A stretch of 64,000 nt of DNA, from contig CP048721.1 of the NCBI GenBank assembly GCA_022641835.1, positions 310,001 to 374,000 on the forward strand. The letters are read 5' to 3'. The translations under genes were made by a program, and so were the position numbers. This document shows positions 1 to 9,192 of this stretch, piece by piece. How positions within the stretch are numbered: the stretch's first letter is position 1; each line of letters begins with the position of its first letter. The stretch is from Petasospora fabianii (lineage: Eukaryota; Ascomycota; Saccharomycetes; Phaffomycetales; Wickerhamomycetaceae). The notes under the pieces were generated by a model, which saw only the letters and a list, made by a program, of their open reading frames with translations, made no database searches and was not told where the DNA came from.

Positions 1-1
1 G

Positions 2-3000
2 CTCTTATCAGGATACAATGACGATGATAAGCTTGAGGAAATTGGACGTTTTGATTTGAGTTATCTCTTCAAGTTCATCTTACATCATGACGTGCTGAAG
101 CAGTTGAGTCCAGCTGAAGAAGAGAACATTAGCAGAGATCTTGTTCATGTCAATCTCAAGAGTAAAGATTTGCAAAAGATTCCAGCATTATGCTATTCCT
201 CCAAAGTGCAGAGTTTGGATGTCTCGAATAATGGTGATATCACTCTCCCATCTGACTTCTTCCAGACTGCTGACTCTCAGTTGAGTTCTTTAAGAATGGT
301 TAACATCAGAACTAAGGTTTTCCCACCAAACATCGTTTATGCAAGAGAGCTGGTCTCCCTGGATCTCAAAAGAAATTTCATCCAGAGCATACCCAACAAC
401 CTTCACATGCTTCGTAATCTTTCTATCTTGAACCTGAGTTGTAACAGACTCACAGACTTACCAAAGTTACCATCCAATTTGAAGATCTTGGACTTAAGTT
501 CTAATGAGTTTGAAGTGTACCCAGAGTCCATCAATAAGTTGACGAGCTTACTTCAACTTGATTTGTCCTACAACAAGCTCAAGAGACTTCCAGAGTCCAT
601 CAACAACTTGAAGTCACTGAAGAAAATGAACATATCGTCCAATTACCTGACCCACGTCGATATCAACATGCACAGTTTGAGGACTTTGAACCTTAGATAT
701 AATGACATCTTTGAGATTCACCTGCAAGGAAACAACTTGGAGAACTTGTATCTCACTCACAACAACATCTCCAACATCTCCGATCCATTGCCCGGTTTAA
801 GACTATTAGATCTCCAGCAAAACCCAATTACACAGCTCAACATTCAAAGTCCAAATTTGGCCTCTTTGAACTTGTGTAAGGCAAAGCTTACATCGTTGCC
901 AGGATTCATCCTAACATTGTCGAAGTTGGAAAAGCTCGAGTTGAGTAAAAATGCCCTCCGTGAATTACCGGACATTTCCAGTCTTGCCAACTTGAGGGAG
1001 TTGTCTATGTACAGTAACAACTTGGAGATCTTGCCAGACCTCTCAGCATTGTCCAAGCTCAAGTTCCTCGACTTGCACGATAACAACTTAAAGTCCATTT
1101 ATGACTTCTCTGTCGTTGAAGACGTGAATCTTTCCTCAAACTTGATCTCTGAATTCCCAGATCCGACCGACGACAAGACCCATATCTTGCGTGCATCTGA
1201 CAACCAACTCGATGAGAATTCGTTCTACGCCATCCGTGCCTTGAAACATCTCAGGACCCTTGACCTCTCCTACAACAAGCTCATTGACATCCCAAACAAC
1301 ACACTCGGATCCCTCGTCCACTTGGAAGAGCTCTACATGTCCGGTAATGCACTTTCCTCTCTTCCAGATGACTTTGATCAGCTTACTCAGCTTCGCTTGT
1401 TGACTTTGAATGGTAACAGGTTCCGTACTTTGCCATCTGACATGTCCAACCTTTCTAACGCAGAGGTGATTGATGTTGGTTCGAACGATCTCAAGTACAA
1501 CACGAGTAATTCCAAGTATGAGTGGAACTGGAAGAACAACCGGAACCTGAGATATTTGAATCTTTCAGGTAACAAGAAACTTGAAATCACAGAGGACTTA
1601 AACTTGCCAAGGCTTAAGATGCTCGGTCTCATGGATCTCACCATCACTACACAGAGTATTCCTGATGAGTCCATGCATATGAGAGTTCGTACGACACCAA
1701 CACAGCTCGCACAGGATCTGTCGTATGGTATTGCCGAGACTATTCAAGGACACATCCTTGCCAGAGATTCTGTTTATCAGAAAATTGATGGTGGTGTGCT
1801 CATTGGCATCTTCGATGGTCTGAACGGTGGTAAGATCTCACACATCATTAGAGAGAACTTCCATAAGGTGTTTGAAACTGAGTTGAAGAAAGACACTGTC
1901 ACTACGGCTTTGAGAAGCACCTTTTTACAGTTGAACGGTATCATTCACCATTCTGACTTGTCATATGAAGATGCCCTCGTTGGTTCCTCTGTGACGGTAG
2001 TGTACTTGAAGGAGAAAAGAGTCTACACGGCAAACATTGGTGATACAATGGTGATGCTTGCTAAGCCAGACGGTTCGTTCACCTTCTTGACTACACACCA
2101 TCAGCCATCCAGCCCTGTTGAATTTGATAGAGTGAGAACCTCTGGTGGATTTGTATCTCCAAACGACAAAGTTGACGGTGTCTCGAAAGTTTCAAGAGCT
2201 GCTGGTTTTACTGACTTGTTGCCACATGTACATACTGGTCCAGATATCACTGAAACTACTATCAACGATGATGTTATTGTCATTGGTACCAAGGAGTTGT
2301 TTGATTATTTGCCAACAAAGACTATTGGTGACATTGTGAGGGAATCTGATAACCCAATGTCGACTGCTGAGAGACTCAGAGATTATGCTATGTCCTACGG
2401 TTGCACCTCCAAGGTCCTTGCCTCTGTTATATCCAGAAAGAAGGCCAAGAAGATGAGCTTCCCAGTTTCAAGACAACTTGTTGAAGACTCAAACCTGAGA
2501 AGATTGAAACCAGAGATCCGCCCACCAGTCGGAGAGCTTGCAATGGTGTTCACTGATATTAAGAACTCTACACTTCTTTGGGAGAACTACCCCTTGGCCA
2601 TGAGATCTGCCATCAGAACTCACAACGACATTATGAGACGTCAGCTGCACATTGTTGGTGGTTATGAGGTCAAGACCGAAGGTGATGCCTTCATGGTGTC
2701 TTTCCCAACTGTCACATCTGCAATGGTTTGGTGTTTCAATGTTCAACAGCAGTTGTTGCTCGAAGACTGGCCAGCTGAAATCCTCCAGAGTGAGGAAGGT
2801 TGTGAGTTGAAGGATCCTAACGGTACTGTTATCTATAAGGGTCTTTCTGTTCGTATGGGTATTCACTGGGGTACTCCGGTGTGTGAGCCAGATATCATTA
2901 CTAGAAGAATGGATTACTTCGGTCCAATGGTGAACAAGACTGCTCGTGTCTGTGCTGTTGCTGATGGTGGTGAGATTACTTTAACTTTGGACTGTTTGAA

Positions 3001-3517
3001 TGAGTTCAGAAGAATTGAGAAAGCTTGGAAAGACTGCAGAAATGGTATTCCTATTGAACAGGCATTTGGTAATGGTGAGATGTCCTCTGTTTTGGAGAGC
3101 GAGTTCACGATCTTGAAAAACATCGGCTGGACAACTGAGTTCATGGGTAAGGTGCAGCTCAAAGGTCTTGAGACAGAAGAGGAGATCACATTGGTGTTAC
3201 CTAAGCAGTTGGAGACAAGATTACAGTTCCAGCGTAAGCCAGACTTGACATCGGAGGACATTCACGGTATCAGAGACATTGCCCTCAGGCTAGACCGCAT
3301 TTTGTGCAAGCTGAATGGTAACCCACTTCATATCAGCAATGTCAAAGGAAGTGAACACGTTGAGAAACAATTGTTGGAGGTGTTCATCTCCAGAATCGAA
3401 CACACTGTGGCACTGTTGCTGCTGAGAGAGCAGACAGTGGGTCTATTTGATGAAACGAAGGACCTCTTTGCTCTCGTCAAGGAGTTGTCCGATGCTTATA
3501 AAGGACGCCGAGCTTAG
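2..3517 (+). CDS. CYR1: Adenylate cyclase, C-terminal part (5' end outside window)
   Basis: Makes cAMP downstream of Ras in the PKA nutrient-signalling pathway, at the membrane periphery. The reading frame is open from the first bases of the window, so the gene starts upstream and only about 1171 residues are visible; the Ras-association region is mostly missing. In order: a long leucine-rich-repeat array (about residues 45-545 of the visible part), a PP2C-like domain (about 560-790), and the class III cyclase catalytic domain (from about 840). The cyclase domain carries the metal-binding aspartates in FTDIKNST and in TEGDAFMVSF. This LRR-PP2C-cyclase order is diagnostic of fungal Cyr1. Several CTG codons fall at consensus leucines of the repeats, which supports the standard genetic code here. 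The gene ends about 190 bases before PFA4 on the same strand. Confidence 0.97.
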   Translation, partial: LLSGYNDDDKLEEIGRFDLSYLFKFILHHDVLKQLSPAEEENISRDLVHVNLKSKDLQKIPALCYSSKVQSLDVSNNGDITLPSDFFQTADSQLSSLRMVNIRTKVFPPNIVYARELVSLDLKRNFIQSIPNNLHMLRNLSILNLSCNRLTDLPKLPSNLKILDLSSNEFEVYPESINKLTSLLQLDLSYNKLKRLPESINNLKSLKKMNISSNYLTHVDINMHSLRTLNLRYNDIFEIHLQGNNLENLYLTHNNISNISDPLPGLRLLDLQQNPITQLNIQSPNLASLNLCKAKLTSLPGFILTLSKLEKLELSKNALRELPDISSLANLRELSMYSNNLEILPDLSALSKLKFLDLHDNNLKSIYDFSVVEDVNLSSNLISEFPDPTDDKTHILRASDNQLDENSFYAIRALKHLRTLDLSYNKLIDIPNNTLGSLVHLEELYMSGNALSSLPDDFDQLTQLRLLTLNGNRFRTLPSDMSNLSNAEVIDVGSNDLKYNTSNSKYEWNWKNNRNLRYLNLSGNKKLEITEDLNLPRLKMLGLMDLTITTQSIPDESMHMRVRTTPTQLAQDLSYGIAETIQGHILARDSVYQKIDGGVLIGIFDGLNGGKISHIIRENFHKVFETELKKDTVTTALRSTFLQLNGIIHHSDLSYEDALVGSSVTVVYLKEKRVYTANIGDTMVMLAKPDGSFTFLTTHHQPSSPVEFDRVRTSGGFVSPNDKVDGVSKVSRAAGFTDLLPHVHTGPDITETTINDDVIVIGTKELFDYLPTKTIGDIVRESDNPMSTAERLRDYAMSYGCTSKVLASVISRKKAKKMSFPVSRQLVEDSNLRRLKPEIRPPVGELAMVFTDIKNSTLLWENYPLAMRSAIRTHNDIMRRQLHIVGGYEVKTEGDAFMVSFPTVTSAMVWCFNVQQQLLLEDWPAEILQSEEGCELKDPNGTVIYKGLSVRMGIHWGTPVCEPDIITRRMDYFGPMVNKTARVCAVADGGEITLTLDCLNEFRRIEKAWKDCRNGIPIEQAFGNGEMSSVLESEFTILKNIGWTTEFMGKVQLKGLETEEEITLVLPKQLETRLQFQRKPDLTSEDIHGIRDIALRLDRILCKLNGNPLHISNVKGSEHVEKQLLEVFISRIEHTVALLLLREQTVGLFDETKDLFALVKELSDAYKGRRA

Positions 3518-3709
3518 AAGTGGGCTGATGAAATTAAGTTATATGATCTGGTTCTAAGGACCCATTAGATGTTGAAAGTATAAACCGTAGCTTGTATTGA
3601 TGTCAAGACCCCGCGAACCTCTAGCTGTGGAAAGATCGCGTACAAAGAAACGAAGTCAGATCACAAACCCTATCTCTCTCTTTCTAGCTAGCAAACGTCA
3701 CCCTTTCTA

Positions 3710-4893
3710 ATGCATATAAGCCTTCCTCCGGCTTTGGGGATTGGTGTAAGTCTTAAAGTTCTCACCATTGCTTTTAAACAGCAGCTGACATTTGCTCGCA
3801 GATCCCCGTCACCATCATCGCCACGTTAGGCTATGTCTCGCACTATTTTGTCTTCACCGAAGACCTCACTCGAAATCAGCAGATATGGTTCCAGACCTGT
3901 CTCACAATGCTGTGGATCTCATATATCATTGCTATCTACAAAGACCCGGGATCACCGCCTCCAAACTTCGAGCCACGGCCAGGACAATGGAGAAGATGGT
4001 GCAAGAAGTGTCAGAACTACAAGCCTGAGCGAGCACATCACTGCAAGACGTGTAAGAAGTGTGTCCTTATGATGGATCACCACTGTCCATGGACTGCTAA
4101 CTGTGTCGGTCATGCTAACACGCCACATTTCCTTAGGTTTTTGCTGTGGGTCATGTATACAAATGGCCAATGCTGTTACTATCTCTGGCTCCGACTTCTT
4201 CAATACTGGGAAGACCGTGCTCTCCCGATCTATATGGTTTCCAAGACCACACTCTCGATAACAATCGTGCTGACCCTTCTGAGCATGTTTGTCGAGTTCT
4301 CAGTTGGAACACTTACCCTCCGCTTCTTTTACGGTATCATGTTCACGGGTATGTCACAGATTGAGCGCTGGGAATGGGATCGTATCGAGTCTCAGCATAC
4401 TACTCCGAGATTCTACGACAAGTTGAGTAAGAATTTCAAAACTATATTCGGTAAAGATTTGCCCTCCTCGAAGCATTGGGCTGCTGCAAGTCGTGTATCA
4501 AATGTGGAGAGACCTTTCGTCGATCTAGACGAAATTGTGTTCCCCTATGATATCAATCCGTGGACGAATCTCATTAACGCATTTGGATACCCTTGGAGTT
4601 GGATCCTTCCTTTTGGCCAGCCAAGGGGTGATGGACTCACGTGGCAAAAGGATGAGCTTTTAGAGCTGGATAATGATGACATCAGCTCGATGCCATGGCC
4701 CCCTGATCTGGGTCATGATGATAAAGAAGGTAATGAAGGGCTTCGTGATATGAATATCGTGGATGAAAACAATGAGATCGCATTGAGGAGACGTATGGTG
4801 TCACAGGATCAAAGTTCACGGATGACTAGTCGTGAGGAGTGGACAAATGGATACGGAGAGGGTCTCTCAGACTTTGGAGTTGATGTCGAGTAA
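3710..4893 (+). CDS. PFA4: DHHC palmitoyltransferase Pfa4, two exons
   Basis: S-palmitoylates membrane proteins in the ER; S. cerevisiae Pfa4 acts on chitin synthase Chs3. Exons are 3710-3745 and 3802-4893, 375 aa. The 56-base intron starts GTAAGT, ends GCAG and has a CTGAC-type branch site 13 bases from its end. I place the start at 3710 because the first exon (MHISLPPALGIG) joined to IPVTIIATLGYVSHYF matches the conserved first membrane segment of Pfa4, which would otherwise be missing. The cysteine-rich domain has CxxC pairs and the catalytic DHHC at about residues 104-107. Flanking hydrophobic segments give the usual four-pass topology. The tail ends in a DFGVDVE-like motif shared with S. 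cerevisiae Pfa4. It is convergent with the next gene, 132 bases away. Confidence 0.93.
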
Positions 4894-5025
4894 AGTCTAC
4901 GATATATGCATAATTTTGGTATCGACAAAACGTTCATCTTAACGTCTAAACGCAAACCGACGTAGACATCCAAAAGCAAGTGGGTCATGAGCATGGTCGT
5001 TAAGTGTTATGCAAGCTGTTCAAAC

Positions 5026-6156
5026 TTACTTGTCCTCCTTCTTGGCCTTCTTCACCTTCAAAGACTTGGCAAGGAGCTCCTTGAGCTCTGGAGAAACCTC
5101 CTTCTCGGACTTGACAATCTCGTTGTCAAACTCAGCAGAGGTGAACTTGACCAAACCGTTCTTGGTGATGGCAACGGTGACGTAGACCTGAGCAATCTGC
5201 TGGCCCTCCTTCTCCTGGTAGATGTCGTAGGCAATCATGGTACCGTGAGAGCAGTTCTCCTTAAGACCGGTCTTACCCTTGGTTGGGTCGTCCAAGTTCT
5301 TGATGGCGAATGGGAACTTAGAGGCCTTTCTCTTGATCTCGTTGAAGACCAAGTGGGAGGACTTAAGCTTGAGCTGGTAAGTGTTACCGGTGAGCTTGTA
5401 GATAGAAGTTCTGATAGCAGCTGGCTTGACCTTACCCTCACCAGAGGAAACGAGGATGTCCAAACCGAAAACTTGGCCAACCTCAAACTCGAATGGGGCG
5501 ACCTGAGCTCTCTGCTCCTCGTTAGGGTTGATAATGATCTCCTTCTCACCGGTCAAGACACCGCGCTCCTGGTTGTGGGAAAGCATACCCTCAAGTGGTG
5601 TAACACCGTACTCCTTGGCGACCTGGGCGACAACCTTGGTGACGTCGTAGTTCTTGTTACCTGGCTTGATGGTTCTAAGAGCAGCCTCAGAGGCCTTGTA
5701 GGCAGCGGTAAGCAAGTCAGCGGTGGCACCAGTGACTGGGGCGGCCTTGGAGGCACCAACAACAACAGTCTCGGAGACAATGGATGGGAAACCGTCAATC
5801 TGAGCACCCAAGTGGATCTTGGCAACATCACCAGCCTTCAAAGTCAAGTTAGCGGCCTCATCGTCGGCAGAGATTGGGGACAAGTGGTCGGCAATGTTGT
5901 TTGGAGAGATGGAGGTTGGGAAAGCGATACCCTTAGACTCAACCTTGTTCTTCTTGGAGTTATAAATCTTGGAGATCTCCTCCTCGATGAGCTCATCACC
6001 AGCCTGGCAAATGTCCCAGATCTTAGCGCCGTCAACGACAAGAGTCTTGACGTGAGCAAGGGCCTTCTGGGCAATAACACCGGCGGTTCTGTACTTCTCA
6101 ACAACGTCAGAGTTGTTGATGCTGTAATCTGGCTTGGAATCCTTGGTAGCGGACAT
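5026..6156 (-). CDS. Ebp1/PA2G4/Cdb4-type methionine-aminopeptidase-fold protein
   Basis: A 376-aa protein with the pita-bread fold of type 2 methionine aminopeptidases, of the proliferation-associated 2G4 family (human Ebp1; S. pombe Cdb4 curved-DNA-binding protein). Family members bind ribosomes, near the exit tunnel in human, and are not peptidases. Recognisable stretches include YRTAGVIAQKAL near residue 22, FPTSISPNN near 80, GDVAKIHLGAQIDGF near 109, and a lysine-rich C-terminal tail. The position of the first aspartate metal ligand of true aminopeptidases reads His in IHLG, in keeping with a non-catalytic protein. Codon use is strongly biased, suggesting high expression. To my knowledge S. 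cerevisiae keeps only the diverged relative Arx1, so this is not a one-to-one S. cerevisiae gene. It is divergent from ARG7. Confidence 0.9.
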   Translation of the reverse strand: MSATKDSKPDYSINNSDVVEKYRTAGVIAQKALAHVKTLVVDGAKIWDICQAGDELIEEEISKIYNSKKNKVESKGIAFPTSISPNNIADHLSPISADDEAANLTLKAGDVAKIHLGAQIDGFPSIVSETVVVGASKAAPVTGATADLLTAAYKASEAALRTIKPGNKNYDVTKVVAQVAKEYGVTPLEGMLSHNQERGVLTGEKEIIINPNEEQRAQVAPFEFEVGQVFGLDILVSSGEGKVKPAAIRTSIYKLTGNTYQLKLKSSHLVFNEIKRKASKFPFAIKNLDDPTKGKTGLKENCSHGTMIAYDIYQEKEGQQIAQVYVTVAITKNGLVKFTSAEFDNEIVKSEKEVSPELKELLAKSLKVKKAKKEDK

Positions 6157-6808
6157 TGTAGGGTCTGTTAGATGGTTTTAAGAGACTATCACTTCGATCG
6201 CATCGCCTTGGTATGTTGGTGTTGCTTGAAATTTTTTCGACGTTGTAAGAGGTGGTGTGCGGGTGTTTTGTGGGGTTGATGGGTTGAATTGACACTTTGG
6301 AGAATCATTTCGGGATCATTCTGAGCTAGAACTAATCTTTATGTCATCATTAATAGCTAGTATTATCTTTAAGCAGTACATGATAGCAATTGAGCTAGGG
6401 AATGCGCTGCTATGTTCCCCCGACAAGAGAGACGGACTGGGGGAAGCAGAACGCGAAAAGAGCATCAGGGCTCATAACAAGTAAGGGTATGAGCCCTGTG
6501 GTTTTCTTTATGGGGTTGGCTTCTCGTAACCGATTTAACTATTCTGTCAAGTTTGGGGCCACTGTTCAGTCAGATGTCATTGTATGTGTTTCTATCACTC
6601 TGCTGTTACATTAGATGACCAAACACCGGTTAGTTAGTCCCATTGTGTGGTACTTCCCGAACCTTTCCATGCGCCAATCAAAGCTGAGTCACATTTTCCG
6701 TTATCGATCGATACGGGCATAAACCCCATCCAAACTTTTCATGATCTTTCGAGCTCATCGCACCACAACGATACCAACTCTTCCTGTATCGGCACAACTG
6801 TGACAACT
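6157..6808. other. Divergent intergenic region, Ebp1-like / ARG7
   Basis: Promoter region for two divergently transcribed genes. It holds a consensus Gcn4 site (listed separately) on the ARG7 side. Reading frames here are short and lack support. Confidence 0.7.
6685..6691. promoter_or_regulatory. Gcn4 (general amino-acid control) site upstream of ARG7
   Basis: TGAGTCA, a perfect match to the Gcn4 consensus TGA(C/G)TCA, about 118 bases upstream of the chosen ARG7 start. Arginine genes are standard Gcn4 targets, so the placement makes functional sense. The site is seen; its use is inferred. Confidence 0.7.
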
Positions 6809-8101
6809 ATGAGTAAGAGACTGTTTTCCACTGCCTCGGCACTTTCGAACAAGTGGACAAAGTACGTCCCACAAGCTGGCTCTTACCCACAGGGGTACCG
6901 CGTCGGAGCTATTGCCTCTGGTGTTAAGAAGAATGATACTCTTGACCTCTCTCTGATTGTCTCCGAGACCCCAGCGAGTGCTGCTGCTGTCTTCACCACC
7001 AACAAGTTCAAAGCCGCTCCAGTACAAGTCTCTCATAAGATTTTGCAAGAGACTGAAACCGTCAACTCCATCGTGATCAACTCCGGCTGTGCTAATGCCG
7101 TTACCGGTACAAAGGGTCTTGAAAACGCCAACACCATTGTTAATACAGTTGATTCTCTTGTGTCTCCATCCACTTCTACCCAGTCTACGCTATGCATGTC
7201 CACCGGTGTCATTGGTCAACACTTGTCCATGGACAAGATCCTTCCAGCACTTCCAAAGCTATATAACTCTAACTTGGGCTCCGACCACGATGCTTGGCTC
7301 ACTTGTGCCAAGGGTATTATGACCACAGACACTTTCCCAAAGCTCGTGTCAAAAGAGATCTCTATCAATGGTACCACTTATAAGATTGCTGGTCTCTCGA
7401 AAGGTGCTGGTATGATTTGTCCAAACATGGCTACATTACTTGGATTCTTTGTCACTGATGCTCCTATTGCGCCAGCTGCACTCAAATCCATATTGACATA
7501 TGCTGTTGATCGTTCGTTCAACTGTATCTCCGTTGATGGTGACATGTCTACCAACGACACCATTTGTGCTCTTGCTAATGGTGCCGCTGGTGGCGCTGTC
7601 ATTGATGAGTCTACAACTGAGTCTTTTGAATTGATCCGTCAAGAAATTACTGACTTCGCTCAGACTTTGGCTCAGCTTGTGGTTAGAGACGGTGAAGGTG
7701 CTACCAAGTTCGTCACTATCAAGGTGAAGGATGCTTTGACTTATGCTGATGCTAAAAAGGTTGCCAAGACGATCTCTAACTCACCATTGGTTAAGACTGC
7801 CCTGTACGGTAAGGATGCTAACTGGGGTAGAATCCTCTGTGCTGTTGGTTACTCCGATGTTGAGGTTAATACTGAGAAGACTAATGTTTCCTTCATTCCA
7901 ACTGATGGTACTGCTGAGCTGAAGTTGCTTGTGAACGGTCAGCCGGAGGCTGTTGATGAGGAGAGAGCTAGCGAGATTTTGCAGTTTGAGGATCTAGAGA
8001 TCTCTGTTGACTTGGGTACCGGTGGTGGTGCTGAGGCCTCATTCTGGACCTGTGACTTGACTCATGAGTATGTCACCATCAACGGTGATTACCGTAGTTG
8101 A
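6809..8101 (+). CDS. ARG7: Mitochondrial glutamate N-acetyltransferase / ornithine acetyltransferase
   Basis: ArgJ-family bifunctional enzyme of the mitochondrial arginine pathway. It moves the acetyl group from N-acetylornithine to glutamate, and many members also use acetyl-CoA. I start at ATG 6809 (430 aa): [16 protein letters not shown] is a basic, Ser/Thr-rich presequence of the mitochondrial type. The open frame continues upstream to 6647, but that part holds no other in-frame ATG and includes the Gcn4 motif. The precursor cleaves itself at a conserved Thr to give alpha and beta chains; here the motif PNMATLLG puts that Thr at about residue 209. The length agrees with S. cerevisiae Arg7 (441 aa). 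The ordered ArgJ motifs ([34 protein letters not shown]) are all present. Confidence 0.97.
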   Translation: MSKRLFSTASALSNKWTKYVPQAGSYPQGYRVGAIASGVKKNDTLDLSLIVSETPASAAAVFTTNKFKAAPVQVSHKILQETETVNSIVINSGCANAVTGTKGLENANTIVNTVDSLVSPSTSTQSTLCMSTGVIGQHLSMDKILPALPKLYNSNLGSDHDAWLTCAKGIMTTDTFPKLVSKEISINGTTYKIAGLSKGAGMICPNMATLLGFFVTDAPIAPAALKSILTYAVDRSFNCISVDGDMSTNDTICALANGAAGGAVIDESTTESFELIRQEITDFAQTLAQLVVRDGEGATKFVTIKVKDALTYADAKKVAKTISNSPLVKTALYGKDANWGRILCAVGYSDVEVNTEKTNVSFIPTDGTAELKLLVNGQPEAVDEERASEILQFEDLEISVDLGTGGGAEASFWTCDLTHEYVTINGDYRS

Positions 8102-9192
8102 AATAGGGAAATCTATAGAAGCAGAAACATAGATGCTCAATGGGCTAGTAAGGCGCAAGACGCAACTGTAGTCTTTACGTCTGTAGTTATGACAACGCTG
8201 TCATAGACTAAACAATCTAGAACTGAGCCTGTATTGTAGTTTTAAGGTACGTTTCCTATGTCAAAGCCTAATGTGAAGAACCAAGCTGACGATGCAAAGA
8301 ACAAAGGACAGTTTAAAGGAGGATAGAAAGTAATGAAACCGGGAAAGAGAAGCCTTCGGCCCGCGCTTTTTGGGCGGAGCTGGTCCGGCTGCAACAAGCC
8401 CAATTAATGAGACTAGGGGAGATAAGCAGCTATCTTCATGAAAGCTGTATAGGATTTGCAAGTTGAAAGTGTTCACAAAAATGACCACCTTAGGGTGGCG
8501 ATGCTTGCTTACTTCCTGAGTTCGCCGAGATTAGGATTGGCACCCATAAGTAGTTCTGCAGAAGCCAGTTTTTACCACGTGATCTAAAAGCATTGTAGTC
8601 AAATTTCGGCTGGGATAAACTACACATAATCAGTAATGAGTGTACACTATAGTAAGTAGTGCTTACTTAGCAGCCATTTATTTCCAGTACATCTTCGCCT
8701 TCTGCATTCCCTGTGGAGAGACAGATATCCCTCCAACTCACCATCATCACCACAGCCGGCGCGCTGACAAAAAAAAAAGCGCTGTTGGAAACACACGCAC
8801 AGCCCAACCAAACGCGTCGCTCTCTTAGGCTAACAACTTGCATTGGCGCCCTTTCCCTCTTCCCGCCACGCTCACTTGTACCTTCCAACCGGATACAGAC
8901 TCGCTGCTTCGCATTTACTGTTCTTCCGCCACCTGCTTCCCAGCCTACATCTCTACCCGCCAAAGAGACCTCCCTACCGCGGCCTCAGATCCCAGAGCGC
9001 GTACGCGCAAGCACCAGGCACGCATTACAGTCTCAACCGCCACACACTGATCTCCAGGGCCTGCCCCTACTGTTTGTCTTGAGCTGCTGCTGAATACGAA
9101 GGTGTCCACGCTTGTACCATTACCGTCCCACAGCCTGCAAAGGTTGCCCACCCAGAACACCACACAGCACAGAACAGCATTTTCCTTGCATC
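8102..9192 (+). other. 1.1-kb intergenic region and likely RCO1 leader
   Basis: Lies between ARG7 and RCO1, both on the plus strand. The first half is AT-rich with one GC-rich stretch near 8355-8395. The second half, from about 8730, is rich in C and CT runs, like a long promoter or leader. It contains one ACGCGT (8812-8817). Frames of up to 126 codons are low-complexity and look non-coding. Confidence 0.6.

Noticed and set aside
2-3517. CUG-Ser or CUG-Ala genetic code
   Set aside because: CTG codons sit at consensus leucines in CYR1 repeats and in RPB11, so CTG reads as Leu.
4987-6171. 394-codon open frame on the plus strand over the Ebp1-like gene
   Set aside because: It is the antisense of a highly codon-biased gene. 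Its translation is Leu/Gly/Val-rich with no domain, as expected when a biased frame is read backwards.
6647-6808. Extension of ARG7 upstream of ATG 6809
   Set aside because: Lacks an earlier in-frame ATG, and the Gcn4 motif lies inside it; the mitochondrial presequence fits the later start.
8713-9093. 126-codon frame between ARG7 and RCO1
   Set aside because: Low complexity, overlaps several other frames in the CT-rich leader; no domain.
9112-9192. Extension of RCO1 upstream of ATG 9193
   Set aside because: No ATG in this stretch; it would need a non-AUG start, and the leader here is CT-rich.
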